Shown: positions 1-6,026 of the stretch, in pieces
Position numbering within the stretch: the first letter of the stretch is position 1
How the letters are laid out: every line of letters starts with the position of its first letter
Source: Collinsella aerofaciens
GTDB taxonomy: Bacteria; Actinomycetota; Coriobacteriia; Coriobacteriales; Coriobacteriaceae
NCBI GenBank assembly: GCA_008671285.1
Contig: RPYR01000091.1
Location: 1-6,270 of the forward strand
DNA: 6,270 nt
Direction: 5' to 3'
Program-made: the position numbers and the translations under genes
Notes under the pieces: generated by a model
Database searches by the model: none
Told to the model about the DNA's origin: nothing
What the model saw: only the letters and a program-made list of their open reading frames with translations

Positions 1-62
1 CATGGGATCAGAGCGCGCAAAATAGGTTCGCAGAGGCTTTTTAGAACGGTAACCTCCAGCCG

Positions 63-1451
63 ATGATTGAGATTGCCAAGTTTGGCGGCTCGTCGGTCGC
101 CGACGCCGATCACTTCAAGAATAACAAGGCCATCGTCGATGCCGACCCGGCTCGCCGTTTTGTGGTTGTTTCTGCCTGCGGTCTCCGCCTTAAGGGCGCC
201 GCCAAGGTGACAGACCTGCTCTACCTGCTTAAAGCGCACGTTAAGTATCAAGTTTCGTGCGAGGAGTTGCTCGAGGACATTGGCAAGCGCTATTTTGATA
301 TTGCTGCCGAGCTGGATCTTACCTATCCCATCCGCGAGGAGTTCGCGGCCTTTGCCGAGCGCGCCCGCTCGGGCGGTTACTCCACCGAGGAGCTCGTGAG
401 CCGCGGTGAGTACTTCACCGCTCGCCTGATGGCCGAGTACCTGGGCCTGCCGTTCCTGGACGCCGCGACGGTCGTGGCGTTCCATCACGACGGTACGCTC
501 AGCATGAACCGCACCTCCGAGCTGGTGCAGGAGTACGGCCAGCAGGGCGGCTTTGTTATGCCCGGTTTCTATGGCGCGACGCGTGAGGGGCAGATCAAGC
601 TGCTCGACCGTGGCGGCGGCGATATCTCGGGCTCGATTCTGGCCAAGTGCCTGGGCGCCGACCTGTACGAGAACTGGACTGACGTCTCGGGCTTCTATTC
701 TGCCGATCCGCGTATTGTTCCCGAGGCTCAGCCCATTGCGCGCGTTACCTACGAGGAGCTGCGCGAGCTTTCGTACATGGGCGCAAGTGTCCTGCACGAG
801 GAGGCCGTGTTCCCCGTGCGCGAGGCAGGCATTCCGCTGGTCATCAAGAACACCAATGCGCCACAGGACCCCGGCACCATCATTAGCGAGACGGCTGACG
901 AGGGCGAGGCGGAGCCCATCATTACCGGCGTGACCGGCAAGCGCGGCTTTGTCGCCATCAACGTTGCCCGCGACCGCACCAAGCCCCGCGTTGGCTTTAT
1001 GCGCCGTGCGCTTTCGGTGTTCGAGCGCTATGACGTTTCCGTCGAGCACATGCCCACTGGTGTCGACCGCTTTGGCGCCGTGGTGCAGGAGCAGGATGTG
1101 CACGATTCGCTGTACTCACTTGTGGGCGACATCCAGCAGGAGGTCGAGCCGCTCGAGATCGAGGTTGTCGAGGGCTTGGCGCTCATCGCGACCGTCGGTC
1201 GTAACCTGCGCGGTCGCGCAGGTATCTAGGGCCACCTGTTTGGCATGCTTGGCCAGTCCGGCGTGAGCTTGCTTATTATTTCGCAGAGCTGCGACGAGAG
1301 CACCATCATCATCGGTGTCGAGGAGACGGACTTCGACCTAGCGATTCGGACCATTTACCGTGCCTTCTCCGATGAGAACGGCATTGTGAAGGTCTCCGAC
1401 CTGGAGGCTCCCGCGCCGGTCGATCCCGCCCTGGTCGCGCTCCACAAGTAG
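63..1451 (+). pseudogene. lysC: Aspartate kinase, interrupted by an in-frame amber codon
   Basis: Aspartate kinase phosphorylates aspartate to aspartyl-4-phosphate, the first and usually feedback-controlled step towards lysine/diaminopimelate, threonine and methionine. The N-terminal kinase domain (residues 1 to about 280) shows KFGGSS at 6-11, a SRGEYFTARLMAEYLG stretch, RGGGDISGS and WTDVSGFYSADPR. Two ACT regulatory domains follow, the first starting near ITGVTGKRGFVAIN. At 1227-1229 a TAG interrupts ACT2 just after GRNLRGRAGI. The same frame then runs on as GHLFGMLGQSGVSLLIISQS to a TAG at 1449-1451, giving about 462 residues in all, normal for the family. Translation as written stops after 388 residues. 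The ATG at 63 begins the conserved N-terminus but has no clear Shine-Dalgarno; the bases just upstream read ACCTCC. The next gene, asd, encodes the following pathway step. The kinase identity is certain. Whether the stop is a true mutation or a sequence error cannot be decided here. Confidence 0.9.
1227..1229 (+). other. In-frame TAG stop inside lysC
   Basis: The codon sits between ATC (Ile) and GGC (Gly) within the second ACT domain. Upstream and downstream codons are in one frame and both halves match aspartate kinase, so this is a single-base nonsense change and not a frameshift. One C-to-A change from TCG (Ser) would explain it; ATC-TCG-GGC also occurs in frame within this gene near 624. 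Other single-base ancestors such as CAG, GAG, AAG or TGG are possible. The next in-frame ATG (1245) lacks a convincing ribosome binding site and would give only 68 residues. Confidence 0.9.
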
Positions 1452-1524
1452 CTGCCATCCCGTTGATTTTTTGGGACATGTCTCATAAATCTACGGCGGG
1501 GCGTTTCGTTTCGGTTTCGTTTCG

Positions 1525-1556
1525 ACGGGGCGGGTTTCGTGTCCGCCCCGTTCTTG
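1525..1556 (+). terminator. Terminator-like hairpin after lysC
   Basis: ACGGGGCGG (1525-1533) pairs perfectly with CCGCCCCGT (1543-1551) around a 9-base loop, followed by TTCTTGT. The stem is strong but the T-tract is short and broken, so termination may be partial. It separates lysC from asd, suggesting that asd has its own promoter in 1552-1610. I see weak -10-like strings there (TATACA at 1557-1562, AATAAT at 1571-1576) but no well-spaced -35. Confidence 0.55.
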
Positions 1557-1625
1557 TATACACTGGCAACAATAATCGGCCTGCTCGGCGTGCGGGCAAA
1601 AGCCACAACCTTTAAAGGGGGAAGT

Positions 1626-2651
1626 ATGAAACAGTACACGGTTGCTATTTTGGGCGCGACGGGAGCTGTAGGCACCCAGCTGCGCGAGTGCCTCAACGAG
1701 CAGGAGTTCCCGGTCGGCAAGCTCAAGCTGCTGGCAAGTGCACGCTCCGCGGGCAAGACCGTCGAGTTCCGCGGCGAGCAGGTTGTGATCGAAGAGGCTT
1801 GCCCCGAGGCCTTTGAGGGCTGTGATATTGTGCTCGGCGCTGCCGGCGACGATATCGCCAAGGAGCTGCTGCCCGAGGCCGTCAAGCGTGGCGCCGTCGT
1901 AGTCGACAACAGCCATGCCTTCCGCATGGATCCCGAGGTGCCGTTGGTCGTGTCCGAGATCAATGCCGACGATATCAAGTGGCATCACGGCCTGATCGCC
2001 AACCCCAACTGCGCGACCATTATCGGTCTGGTTCCCACCTGGCCGCTGCACCAGCTTGCCGGCGTGAAGCGTATGATCGTGTCCACGTATCAGGCAGCTT
2101 CGGGCGCTGGCGCGCCCGGTATGGCCGAGCTCGAGGCCCAGCTTGCTGCCCTGGGCCGTGGCGAGGAGATTCCCGAGCCGCGCGCATTTGCCGCCCAGCT
2201 GGCGAGCAACCTGATTCCGCAGATTGGCGGCGTCAAGGAGGAGGGCTTTACCTCCGAGGAGATGAAGCTGCAGAACGAGGGCCGCAAGATTATGCACCTG
2301 CCCGAGCTGCGCGTGAACTGCACCTGCGTGCGCGTGCCCGTGCTGCGTTCGCACTCCGAGAGCATTACGCTCGAGTTTGAGCGCGATATTACGGTCGAGG
2401 AGGCCCGTGCTGCGCTGGCTGCCGCTCCGGGCGTGAAGCTGGTTGACGACATGAGCGCCGATGATGCGCACGATCGCTTCCCCATGCCGATGGATACGTC
2501 CGACCAGGATTTGATTTGGGTCGGTCGCGTGCGCCGCGACATCTCGAACCCCGAGGCCGCGCGTGGCATCACCTTCTGGTGCTGCGGCGACCAAATCCGT
2601 AAGGGCGCGGCAACCAACGCCGTCCAGATCGCTAAGCTGCTCTGCGAGTAG
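1626..2651 (+). CDS. asd: Aspartate-semialdehyde dehydrogenase
   Basis: A cytosolic NADPH-dependent enzyme that reduces aspartyl-4-phosphate to aspartate-4-semialdehyde, the branch point for diaminopimelate/lysine, threonine and methionine. The protein has 341 residues, typical of the family. It opens with the dinucleotide-binding motif ILGATGAVG (8-16). The catalytic cysteine is C129 in NPNCAT. STYQAASG carries Q156, and the conserved RSHSES carries R241 and H243. The C-terminus ends with GAATNAVQIAKLL, as usual. I chose the ATG at 1626 because AAAGGGGGAAG lies just upstream and the Rossmann motif follows at once; an upstream in-frame ATG at 1539 falls in the lysC terminator and would add 29 unrelated residues. 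It follows lysC after 174 bases, so the two genes for consecutive steps are neighbours but probably separately transcribed. No defects seen. Confidence 0.96.
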   Translation: MKQYTVAILGATGAVGTQLRECLNEQEFPVGKLKLLASARSAGKTVEFRGEQVVIEEACPEAFEGCDIVLGAAGDDIAKELLPEAVKRGAVVVDNSHAFRMDPEVPLVVSEINADDIKWHHGLIANPNCATIIGLVPTWPLHQLAGVKRMIVSTYQAASGAGAPGMAELEAQLAALGRGEEIPEPRAFAAQLASNLIPQIGGVKEEGFTSEEMKLQNEGRKIMHLPELRVNCTCVRVPVLRSHSESITLEFERDITVEEARAALAAAPGVKLVDDMSADDAHDRFPMPMDTSDQDLIWVGRVRRDISNPEAARGITFWCCGDQIRKGAATNAVQIAKLLCE

Positions 2652-2757
2652 TGTGACCTGTCCGGCGGTGACGCTGCTGCGAGCGGCCTGCGATGGGGCC
2701 GTTGTTGGTTGGGGCCGCTGGGCTGATGTGAGGGCACGTGGCCGTTGCGGGCCCTGA

Positions 2758-2914
2758 TCCCGGCGGCGGCCTCGGCGCTTTGCGCCTGCCGCCTTGGGGG
2801 ACTGTGGGGCGCGGCCGGCAGCCGCGGCGCGTTGCGCTTGCTGCCTGGGGTGACTGCGGGGCCGTGACGGCAGCCGCGGCGCTGTCGCGCCTGCTGCCTG
2901 CGGGGACTTTGGGG
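2758..2914. repeat. Three 52-bp tandem GC-rich hairpin units
   Basis: Three units start their stems at 2765, 2817 and 2869, exactly 52 bases apart. Each has an outer 6-bp stem, four unpaired bases, an inner GCGC/GCGC stem with a loop of 3-4 bases, and then a G-rich tail ending GGGG. In unit 1 the outer stem is GGCGGC/GCCGCC; in units 2 and 3 it is GGCAGC/GCTGCC, so both sides changed together. The rest of 2652-2930 is GC-rich without a credible gene. No T-run follows any hairpin, so these are not standard intrinsic terminators. Confidence 0.75.
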
Positions 2915-2930
2915 TTGGTGCGAATCGAGG

Positions 2931-3102
2931 TCTAATACTTTTCCGAGAAGTGAACGACCTTATTTGGATCCCCGAAGCATTGGCATATTTTGACCGCCAT
3001 TTCCTGCGGTTTTGTTGCGCGAATCCTGCGGTTTTGCGGTTTAAAGGTGTGGATGCTCCGGGGCTTCGATTTTACTCGTTCACTTCTCGGGAAAGTATTA
3101 GA
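2931..3102. mobile_element. 172-bp element with 27-bp terminal inverted repeats (MITE-like)
   Basis: The left end (2931-2957, beginning TCTAATACTTTTCCGAGAAG) is the reverse complement of the right end (3076-3102, ending GGGAAAGTATTAGA) with one mismatch in 27. A second inner pair, CCCCGAAGCAT (2970-2980) against ATGCTCCGGGG (3053-3063), has one mismatch. Between them TCCTGCGGTTTTG occurs twice (3002-3014 and 3024-3036). There is no transposase and no convincing ORF. The ends carry TA dinucleotides, but no longer target duplication is evident. A small non-autonomous element is the simplest reading; a large regulatory dyad is the alternative. Confidence 0.6.
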
Positions 3103-3234
3103 GCTCAGCTGATAGAGGTACCGCCCTGGCGTCGATGCCCCGCGTCTTCTTCGCTTGATTGGGGAAAACAGCCTCGCTTAAGCAATTGCGAGCCCGCCCA
3201 GACGTATCTGTGGGGTTGTCTGCACAATTCGCGG

Positions 3235-3240
3235 TATTAT
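3235..3240 (+). promoter_or_regulatory. Possible -10 box upstream of ogt
   Basis: TATTAT matches the bacterial -10 consensus at five of six positions and lies about 30 bases before the GTG start, leaving room for a short leader carrying the ribosome binding site. No good -35 stands at the usual spacing: TTGTCT is 13 bases upstream, which is too close. The rest of 3103-3267 shows nothing else I can name. Confidence 0.3.
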
Positions 3241-3267
3241 GGTGCGGAGTTTTGAAAGGAGCCGCTG

Positions 3268-3846
3268 GTGGTCACGACGACGTTTGCTTCGCCTTTGGGC
3301 GAAATCCTACTTGCCGCTGATGGCCGCGGTCTGACGGGGCTTTGGTTTGAGGGGCAGGAGCACTTTGGCTCTACGCTTCTCCGGGAAGACTCCGAACATG
3401 TTGAAGGCGCCGATGCGGTCTCCGGTATTGGTGGCATGTCTTCGGTGAGTCCGGCAAATGGTGCGGCTTCTTCGGTGCTTGAGCGCTCTTGGGCTTGGCT
3501 GAATGCTTATTTTGCGGGGCAGGAGCCTCGGTTTACGCCGCCGTTGCATATGATTGGCACGGCGTTTCAGCGCGAGGTTTGGTTTGAGCTGCTTTCTATC
3601 CCGCGTGGCGAGGTCGCTACGTATGGTGAGATCGCCCAGTGTGTTGCGGCTCGACATCGTGTACCGGGAAACGAAGCACCTGTTGTGTCTCCCCGTGCCG
3701 TGGGGGCCGCGGTCGCGCGGAATCCCATTTCGATTATCGTGCCGTGCCATCGCGTGGTTGCCGCCGACGGCTCGCTTAACGGATATGCCGGCGGGCTTGA
3801 TCGCAAGGAGTGGCTGCTTCGGCTTGAGGGCGCGTACGAGGAGTAA
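3268..3846 (+). CDS. ogt: Methylated-DNA--protein-cysteine S-methyltransferase (Ogt/AGT type)
   Basis: A suicide DNA-repair protein that moves the alkyl group from O6-alkylguanine (and O4-alkylthymine) in DNA to its own cysteine. The C-terminal active-site domain is clear: TYGEIA (Y119), PRAVGAAVARNP with the likely arginine finger R143, and the hallmark IVPCHRVV with acceptor C160, then NGYAGGLDRKEWLL. At 192 residues it is longer than many bacterial versions. The extra length lies in a Ser/Gly/Ala-rich stretch in the N-terminal domain (about 40-70) and in a short RHRVPGNEAPVV insertion before the arginine finger. The start is GTG at 3268, with GAAAGGAG (3254-3261) at good spacing. It stands alone, between a MITE-like element and a palindromic repeat array, so probably has its own promoter. 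No Ada-type regulatory domain is present. Confidence 0.93.
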   Translation: MVTTTFASPLGEILLAADGRGLTGLWFEGQEHFGSTLLREDSEHVEGADAVSGIGGMSSVSPANGAASSVLERSWAWLNAYFAGQEPRFTPPLHMIGTAFQREVWFELLSIPRGEVATYGEIAQCVAARHRVPGNEAPVVSPRAVGAAVARNPISIIVPCHRVVAADGSLNGYAGGLDRKEWLLRLEGAYEE

Positions 3847-3885
3847 CGCCAGGGCACTTTGCATAGCCAAAACGCCGTGAAAGAA

Positions 3886-4030
3886 CGGGACGCGCTTTCT
3901 GAATGGAGGCTCAGACGGAAACCACGTCCCGGAATTCCGTTTTAAAGCGGGACACGCTTTCCGAATGGCGTTCCAAGCGGAAACCGTGTCCCGGAATACA
4001 GCCTCAGAGTGGGACGCTGTTTCCGGTTGA
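3886..4030. repeat. Palindromic GGGAC repeats with a 62-bp period
   Basis: GGGAC-starting half-sites occur at 3887, 3949 and 4011, 62 bases apart. In the second unit GGGACACGCTTTCCG (3949-3963) pairs with CGGAAACCGTGTCCC (3978-3992), 14 of 15 bases, around a 14-base loop. The first unit is a weaker version (3887-3930), and the third keeps only the left half before the sequence diverges near 4030. They fill the gap between ogt and the converging clc remnant. They resemble REP-type intergenic palindromes and might act as a bidirectional transcription stop, but no T-run follows. Confidence 0.65.
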
Positions 4031-4052
4031 GACCACTTGCTTGGACATCTAT

Positions 4053-4379
4053 CTACGCTCGCTCCTGCAGGGCGTAGATCGACTTATCCATGTTGATCAG
4101 GTAAGCCACGACGCAGGCAATAAAGAACATCGGCAAGTTGCCAAAGCCGAAGACTTCGCAGCCAATAAGGATGGGTGCGAGCAGAATCGCTGACAGCATA
4201 AGCCCCATAACGGCGATGTGCACATAGGGGTTGGGGAGCAGTCGCGCCGCAAGGGTCTTGGCGTGGGCAAGACACCAGGCAAAAGCTCCACCTACCATGC
4301 CAAACACGCTGCCCAACATCGCAAGCCGTCCAAGACCGGGGAGGTCAAGCGCGTGCGAGGCGGCAACGTCAAAACACAA
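4053..4379 (-). pseudogene. Remnant of a CLC-family chloride channel/antiporter, internally deleted
   Basis: The 108-residue frame is rich in membrane-type segments. Its end, APILIGCEVFGFGNLPMF then FIACVVAYLINMDKSIYALQ, resembles the last helices of CLC chloride channels, where a P-x-x-x-x-x-E-L-F-G stretch and an ACxVAY...SIY tail are usual. The first half (DLPGLGRLAMLGSVFGMVGG and LLPNPYVHIAVMGLML) resembles a middle segment of the same family. About 170 residues that normally lie between them, including the GxFxP-type ion-binding loop, are missing, as is the whole N-terminal half with GxEGP. The frame can start only at a TTG (4379) lying inside the end of cas2. I read it as a decayed gene next to which the CRISPR locus now sits. 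A small membrane protein of unknown function is the alternative. Confidence 0.5.
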
Positions 4380-4686
4380 GCGTTAACTGCGCGCCCTGCT
4401 CAACGGGCTGCTCCTTGTGCTCGCTCAGAAGGACCATTCGGTCTTCGTATTGCTTTTCGGTCATTTCGATAACGGTGACCTCTCCAGCGCTTGGAAGATT
4501 CAGCTTAAGGCGAGCGATATGCGCCGCTGCGGATTCGCGAGTCACCAACAGGCGCGAATACACCGAAAACTGCTCCATATGGTATCCGTCGTTAATCAGA
4601 AACTTTCGAAAGTCGCTATACTGCCGACGCTCAGCTTTGCTTCCCGTTGGAAGATCGAACAGAACCAATAACCTCATAACCCTCAT
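4369..4686 (-). CDS. cas2: CRISPR-associated endonuclease Cas2 (type II)
   Basis: Cas2 forms the central dimer of the Cas1-Cas2 integrase that inserts new spacers into the CRISPR array. The 105-residue protein has the family's ferredoxin-like start, MRLLVLFDLPTGSKAERRQY, with the conserved Asp at D11 at the end of the first strand, followed by FRKFLINDGYHMEQFSVYSR, typical of type II Cas2. The length is normal. The ATG at 4686 follows GGGAGGAG, which overlaps the cas1 stop. Only 9 bases separate the two genes, so they are one transcription unit and probably translationally coupled. The 3' end overlaps by 11 bases the first possible codon of the clc remnant. No effector gene follows. Confidence 0.95.
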   Translation of the reverse strand: MRVMRLLVLFDLPTGSKAERRQYSDFRKFLINDGYHMEQFSVYSRLLVTRESAAAHIARLKLNLPSAGEVTVIEMTEKQYEDRMVLLSEHKEQPVEQGAQLTLVF

Positions 4687-4695
4687 GGCTCCTCC

Positions 4696-5586
4696 CTATT
4701 CAACAGTTACCATCTCGAGCCCTTTTAGCTCGGGCAACAACAGCCTCTTGGGATCCTTTTCGAGAACGGCAGTTCTGAGTGAAGAGAGCGTTGTCTCTAT
4801 GCACTGCTGACAGCCGCAACGTTTTCCGTCGATAGTCATGACGTGCTCAAACACGCGAGCGAGCAACGCTTTGTCGCGCTGGCCCAAAGGCTCTGCTACG
4901 CCGTAGCTCATAACAATTAGATCGACGAGAGGGCGGAACGGTTCAATAAGATCGTCGACGAGATTGAATGCGTTGTAAACGCTGTGATGGTGAAGCCCCT
5001 GGGATACGAGCCATCCACCGCCAACGGCTGCTCTTCCGATGCCTGCACGCAGGACGCTGTAGCCATAATCGAGGGCGGAGCTCTGCATACTGTTGCGTCT
5101 TGTTCCATCGGTAATGAGGGCTTTAAAGTACGCGGAGGCAGCTGCGCCTTCTCGGTTGTCCGTGTCGCCCGAAAGAACGGTTTTGGCATAAGAGGGGAGA
5201 GGGCCTGTAGACAACCCCATTTCTGTGAGAACCGCCGCTTGGTTGAGTATCTTTGCCTGAACGATTCGTTTCCAAAGCTGCTTTTTAAACGGAAGGCTCA
5301 TGGCAAGCTGATCCTCGACGATGCGCGCATGGCGCGAATGGGCGCCCATGGGGAGCATGAGTCCATTGGGCATATGATCGCGCCCGCAGATCATGACGCC
5401 TATTCCCGCGTCGTTAAGCTGCGACATGCAGGCGACCGTCATCGTGGTTTGATGGGATTCGACGATGACGACCCAAATGTCCTCGAGGGGAATGGTGGAG
5501 CTGCGGTCGTCCACGGTGATCATCAATAGGCCGTTCTTGATGCAGAGGTGGGCCTTGCTCTGGATAAGTATTGTCCGTTGGGCCAT
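4696..5586 (-). CDS. cas1: CRISPR-associated endonuclease/integrase Cas1 (type II)
   Basis: Cas1 is the metal-dependent integrase of spacer acquisition and works as a complex with Cas2. The 296-residue protein aligns by eye along its length with type II Cas1: an N-terminal beta domain (about 1-80, with GIGVMICGRDHMPNGLMLP) and a helical catalytic domain. The likely metal ligands are E146 in DNREGAAA, H200 in SQGLHHHS and E215 in LIEPFRPLVD. An unusual cysteine cluster, CGCQQC (257-262), lies near the C-terminus. The ATG at 5586 gives the usual N-terminus; the purine-rich GGGGAAGG upstream is rather far for a ribosome binding site. It is divergent from the tracrRNA gene, whose promoter must lie within about 50 bases of the cas1 start. 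In most type II-C loci cas9 directly precedes cas1; here it does not. Confidence 0.95.
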   Translation of the reverse strand: MAQRTILIQSKAHLCIKNGLLMITVDDRSSTIPLEDIWVVIVESHQTTMTVACMSQLNDAGIGVMICGRDHMPNGLMLPMGAHSRHARIVEDQLAMSLPFKKQLWKRIVQAKILNQAAVLTEMGLSTGPLPSYAKTVLSGDTDNREGAAASAYFKALITDGTRRNSMQSSALDYGYSVLRAGIGRAAVGGGWLVSQGLHHHSVYNAFNLVDDLIEPFRPLVDLIVMSYGVAEPLGQRDKALLARVFEHVMTIDGKRCGCQQCIETTLSSLRTAVLEKDPKRLLLPELKGLEMVTVE

Positions 5587-5615
5587 TTTGTCGACGACCT
5601 TCCCCGCATTAGCGT

Positions 5616-5621
5616 TACAAT
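5616..5621 (+). promoter_or_regulatory. -10 box of the tracrRNA promoter
   Basis: TACAAT lies 15 bases before the anti-repeat, so transcription would begin near 5628 and give a tracrRNA with the anti-repeat close to its 5' end, as in other type II systems. The -35 is uncertain: TTGTCG (5588-5593) is a fair match but 22 bases away, longer than normal. The 5587-5620 interval would also have to hold the cas1 leader, so the two divergent promoters may overlap. Confidence 0.5.
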
Positions 5622-5635
5622 ACAGCTAAGTCGAA

Positions 5636-5670
5636 AGCAGCTCACCTTGGGGAAGGGCGCGGCTCCAGAC
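5636..5670 (+). repeat. Anti-repeat of the tracrRNA
   Basis: It aligns to the 36-base CRISPR repeat over its whole length. Positions 4-6 differ (AGC for GTA), the 20-base core is identical, one T is missing, and GCTCAAGAC reads GCTCCAGAC. Paired with crRNA from the - strand of the array, this gives a 20-bp upper stem, a single bulged A, and a lower stem of 4+4 bp split by one U/C mismatch. Because the anti-repeat is transcribed on the + strand, crRNA must come from the - strand. Confidence 0.92.
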
Positions 5671-5707
5671 AAGGGGAGCCACTTAAGTGGCTTACCCGTA
5701 AAGTAAC

Positions 5708-5746
5708 CCCCGTTCAATCTTCGGATTGGGCGGGGCGAACTTTTTT
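5708..5746 (+). terminator. Intrinsic terminator of tracrRNA
   Basis: CCCCG-TT-CAATC (5708-5719) pairs with GATTG-GG-CGGGG (5724-5735) as a 12-bp stem with two G-U pairs, closed by a TTCG loop between C and G, an especially stable tetraloop. CGAAC and then TTTTTT (5741-5746) follow. Confidence 0.88.
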
Positions 5747-5985
5747 GGGCGAGTGTTAGCCAGTATTCCGTAAACGGTAGCTATGAATAGCATTTAGGCG
5801 GGTCCTTTTGAGCGTTTTTTCGCCTAAGGATTGATTCGATTGTGAAGAAAAGTACATAAATCGCTGTGTCGAATACGGCTCTTTTCTTGCGTGAAGCGCG
5901 ACGTGTCGGCGCATTTTGTCTCGAAAAAAATGAATCGCAGATGTAGATCTGAGGTCGAATCAGTCTTCTTTTTTTGAGGCTTGAA
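5747..5985. other. AT-richer non-coding stretch between tracrRNA and array
   Basis: No credible gene in any frame. A 7-bp inverted repeat, TTAGGCG (5794-5800) and CGCCTAA (5821-5827), encloses a 20-base loop ending in a T-run. An 8-base pair, TGATTCGA (5832-5839) and TCGAATCA (5955-5962), is far apart. I see no recognisable piece of cas9. Because the opposite end of the array carries the degenerate repeat, this side is where new spacers would be expected, and the stretch could hold the integration leader; that is inference. Confidence 0.4.
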
Positions 5986-6018
5986 ACAGAAAAGCCCCTG
6001 TTAAAGGGGCTTTTCTGT
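5986..6018 (-). terminator. Bidirectional terminator hairpin at the end of the CRISPR array
   Basis: ACAGAAAAGCCCC (5986-5998) and GGGGCTTTTCTGT (6006-6018) form a perfect 13-bp stem, 14 with T5999-A6005, around a five-base loop. On both strands GGGGC is followed by TTTTCTGT; on the - strand it continues TTC. It lies 8 bases beyond the first repeat, placed to stop crRNA precursor transcribed leftwards from the array. Confidence 0.8.
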
Positions 6019-6026
6019 GCGCACAT

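Larger units (their letters stand above)
5628..5746 (+). ncRNA. tracrRNA of the type II CRISPR system
   Basis: Trans-activating CRISPR RNA pairs with the repeat part of the crRNA precursor, lets RNase III process it, and anchors the guide in Cas9. The anti-repeat (5636-5670) matches the array repeat at about 31 of 36 positions, with a perfect 20-base core at 5642-5661, a one-base deletion and a few substitutions. After it come a 16-base perfect palindrome AGCCACTTAAGTGGCT (5677-5692), a linker, and a terminator stem capped by C-UUCG-G, then six Ts. The order of anti-repeat first, hairpins second and T-run last is that of type II; type V-B/F tracrRNAs place the anti-repeat near the 3' end. The 5' end is inferred from the -10 box. 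It sits divergent from cas1, about 280 bases from the array. Confidence 0.9.

Noticed and set aside
1..62. Lysine riboswitch upstream of lysC
   Set aside because: Only 62 bases are available and no lysine-box core or expression-platform hairpin is visible; it could lie outside the window.
1245..1451. Separate aspartate kinase beta subunit made by internal restart
   Set aside because: Known beta subunits cover both ACT domains (about 160 residues). This frame has 68 residues and no ribosome binding site, so it is the orphaned tail of lysC.
1472..1485. Short dyad TGGGACATGTCTCA as an operator
   Set aside because: A 7-bp palindrome with one wobble pair, 21 bases after the lysC stop; no second copy or promoter overlap to support a binding site.
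1491..2594. 367-codon open frame on the - strand opposite asd
   Set aside because: A shadow of the GC-rich asd gene, whose motifs are complete on the + strand.
2950..3255. 101-codon open frame on the + strand
   Set aside because: It starts inside the left terminal inverted repeat and translates the MITE-like element; no protein family resemblance.
5628..5746. Type V (Cas12-like) tracrRNA
   Set aside because: The anti-repeat is at the 5' end with hairpins and a T-run after it, and Cas1 and Cas2 resemble type II proteins.
5781..6026. 81-codon open frame on the - strand between tracrRNA and array
   Set aside because: It runs through the perfect terminator hairpin, is very rich in Arg/Lys/Ser, and resembles no Cas protein or other family I know.
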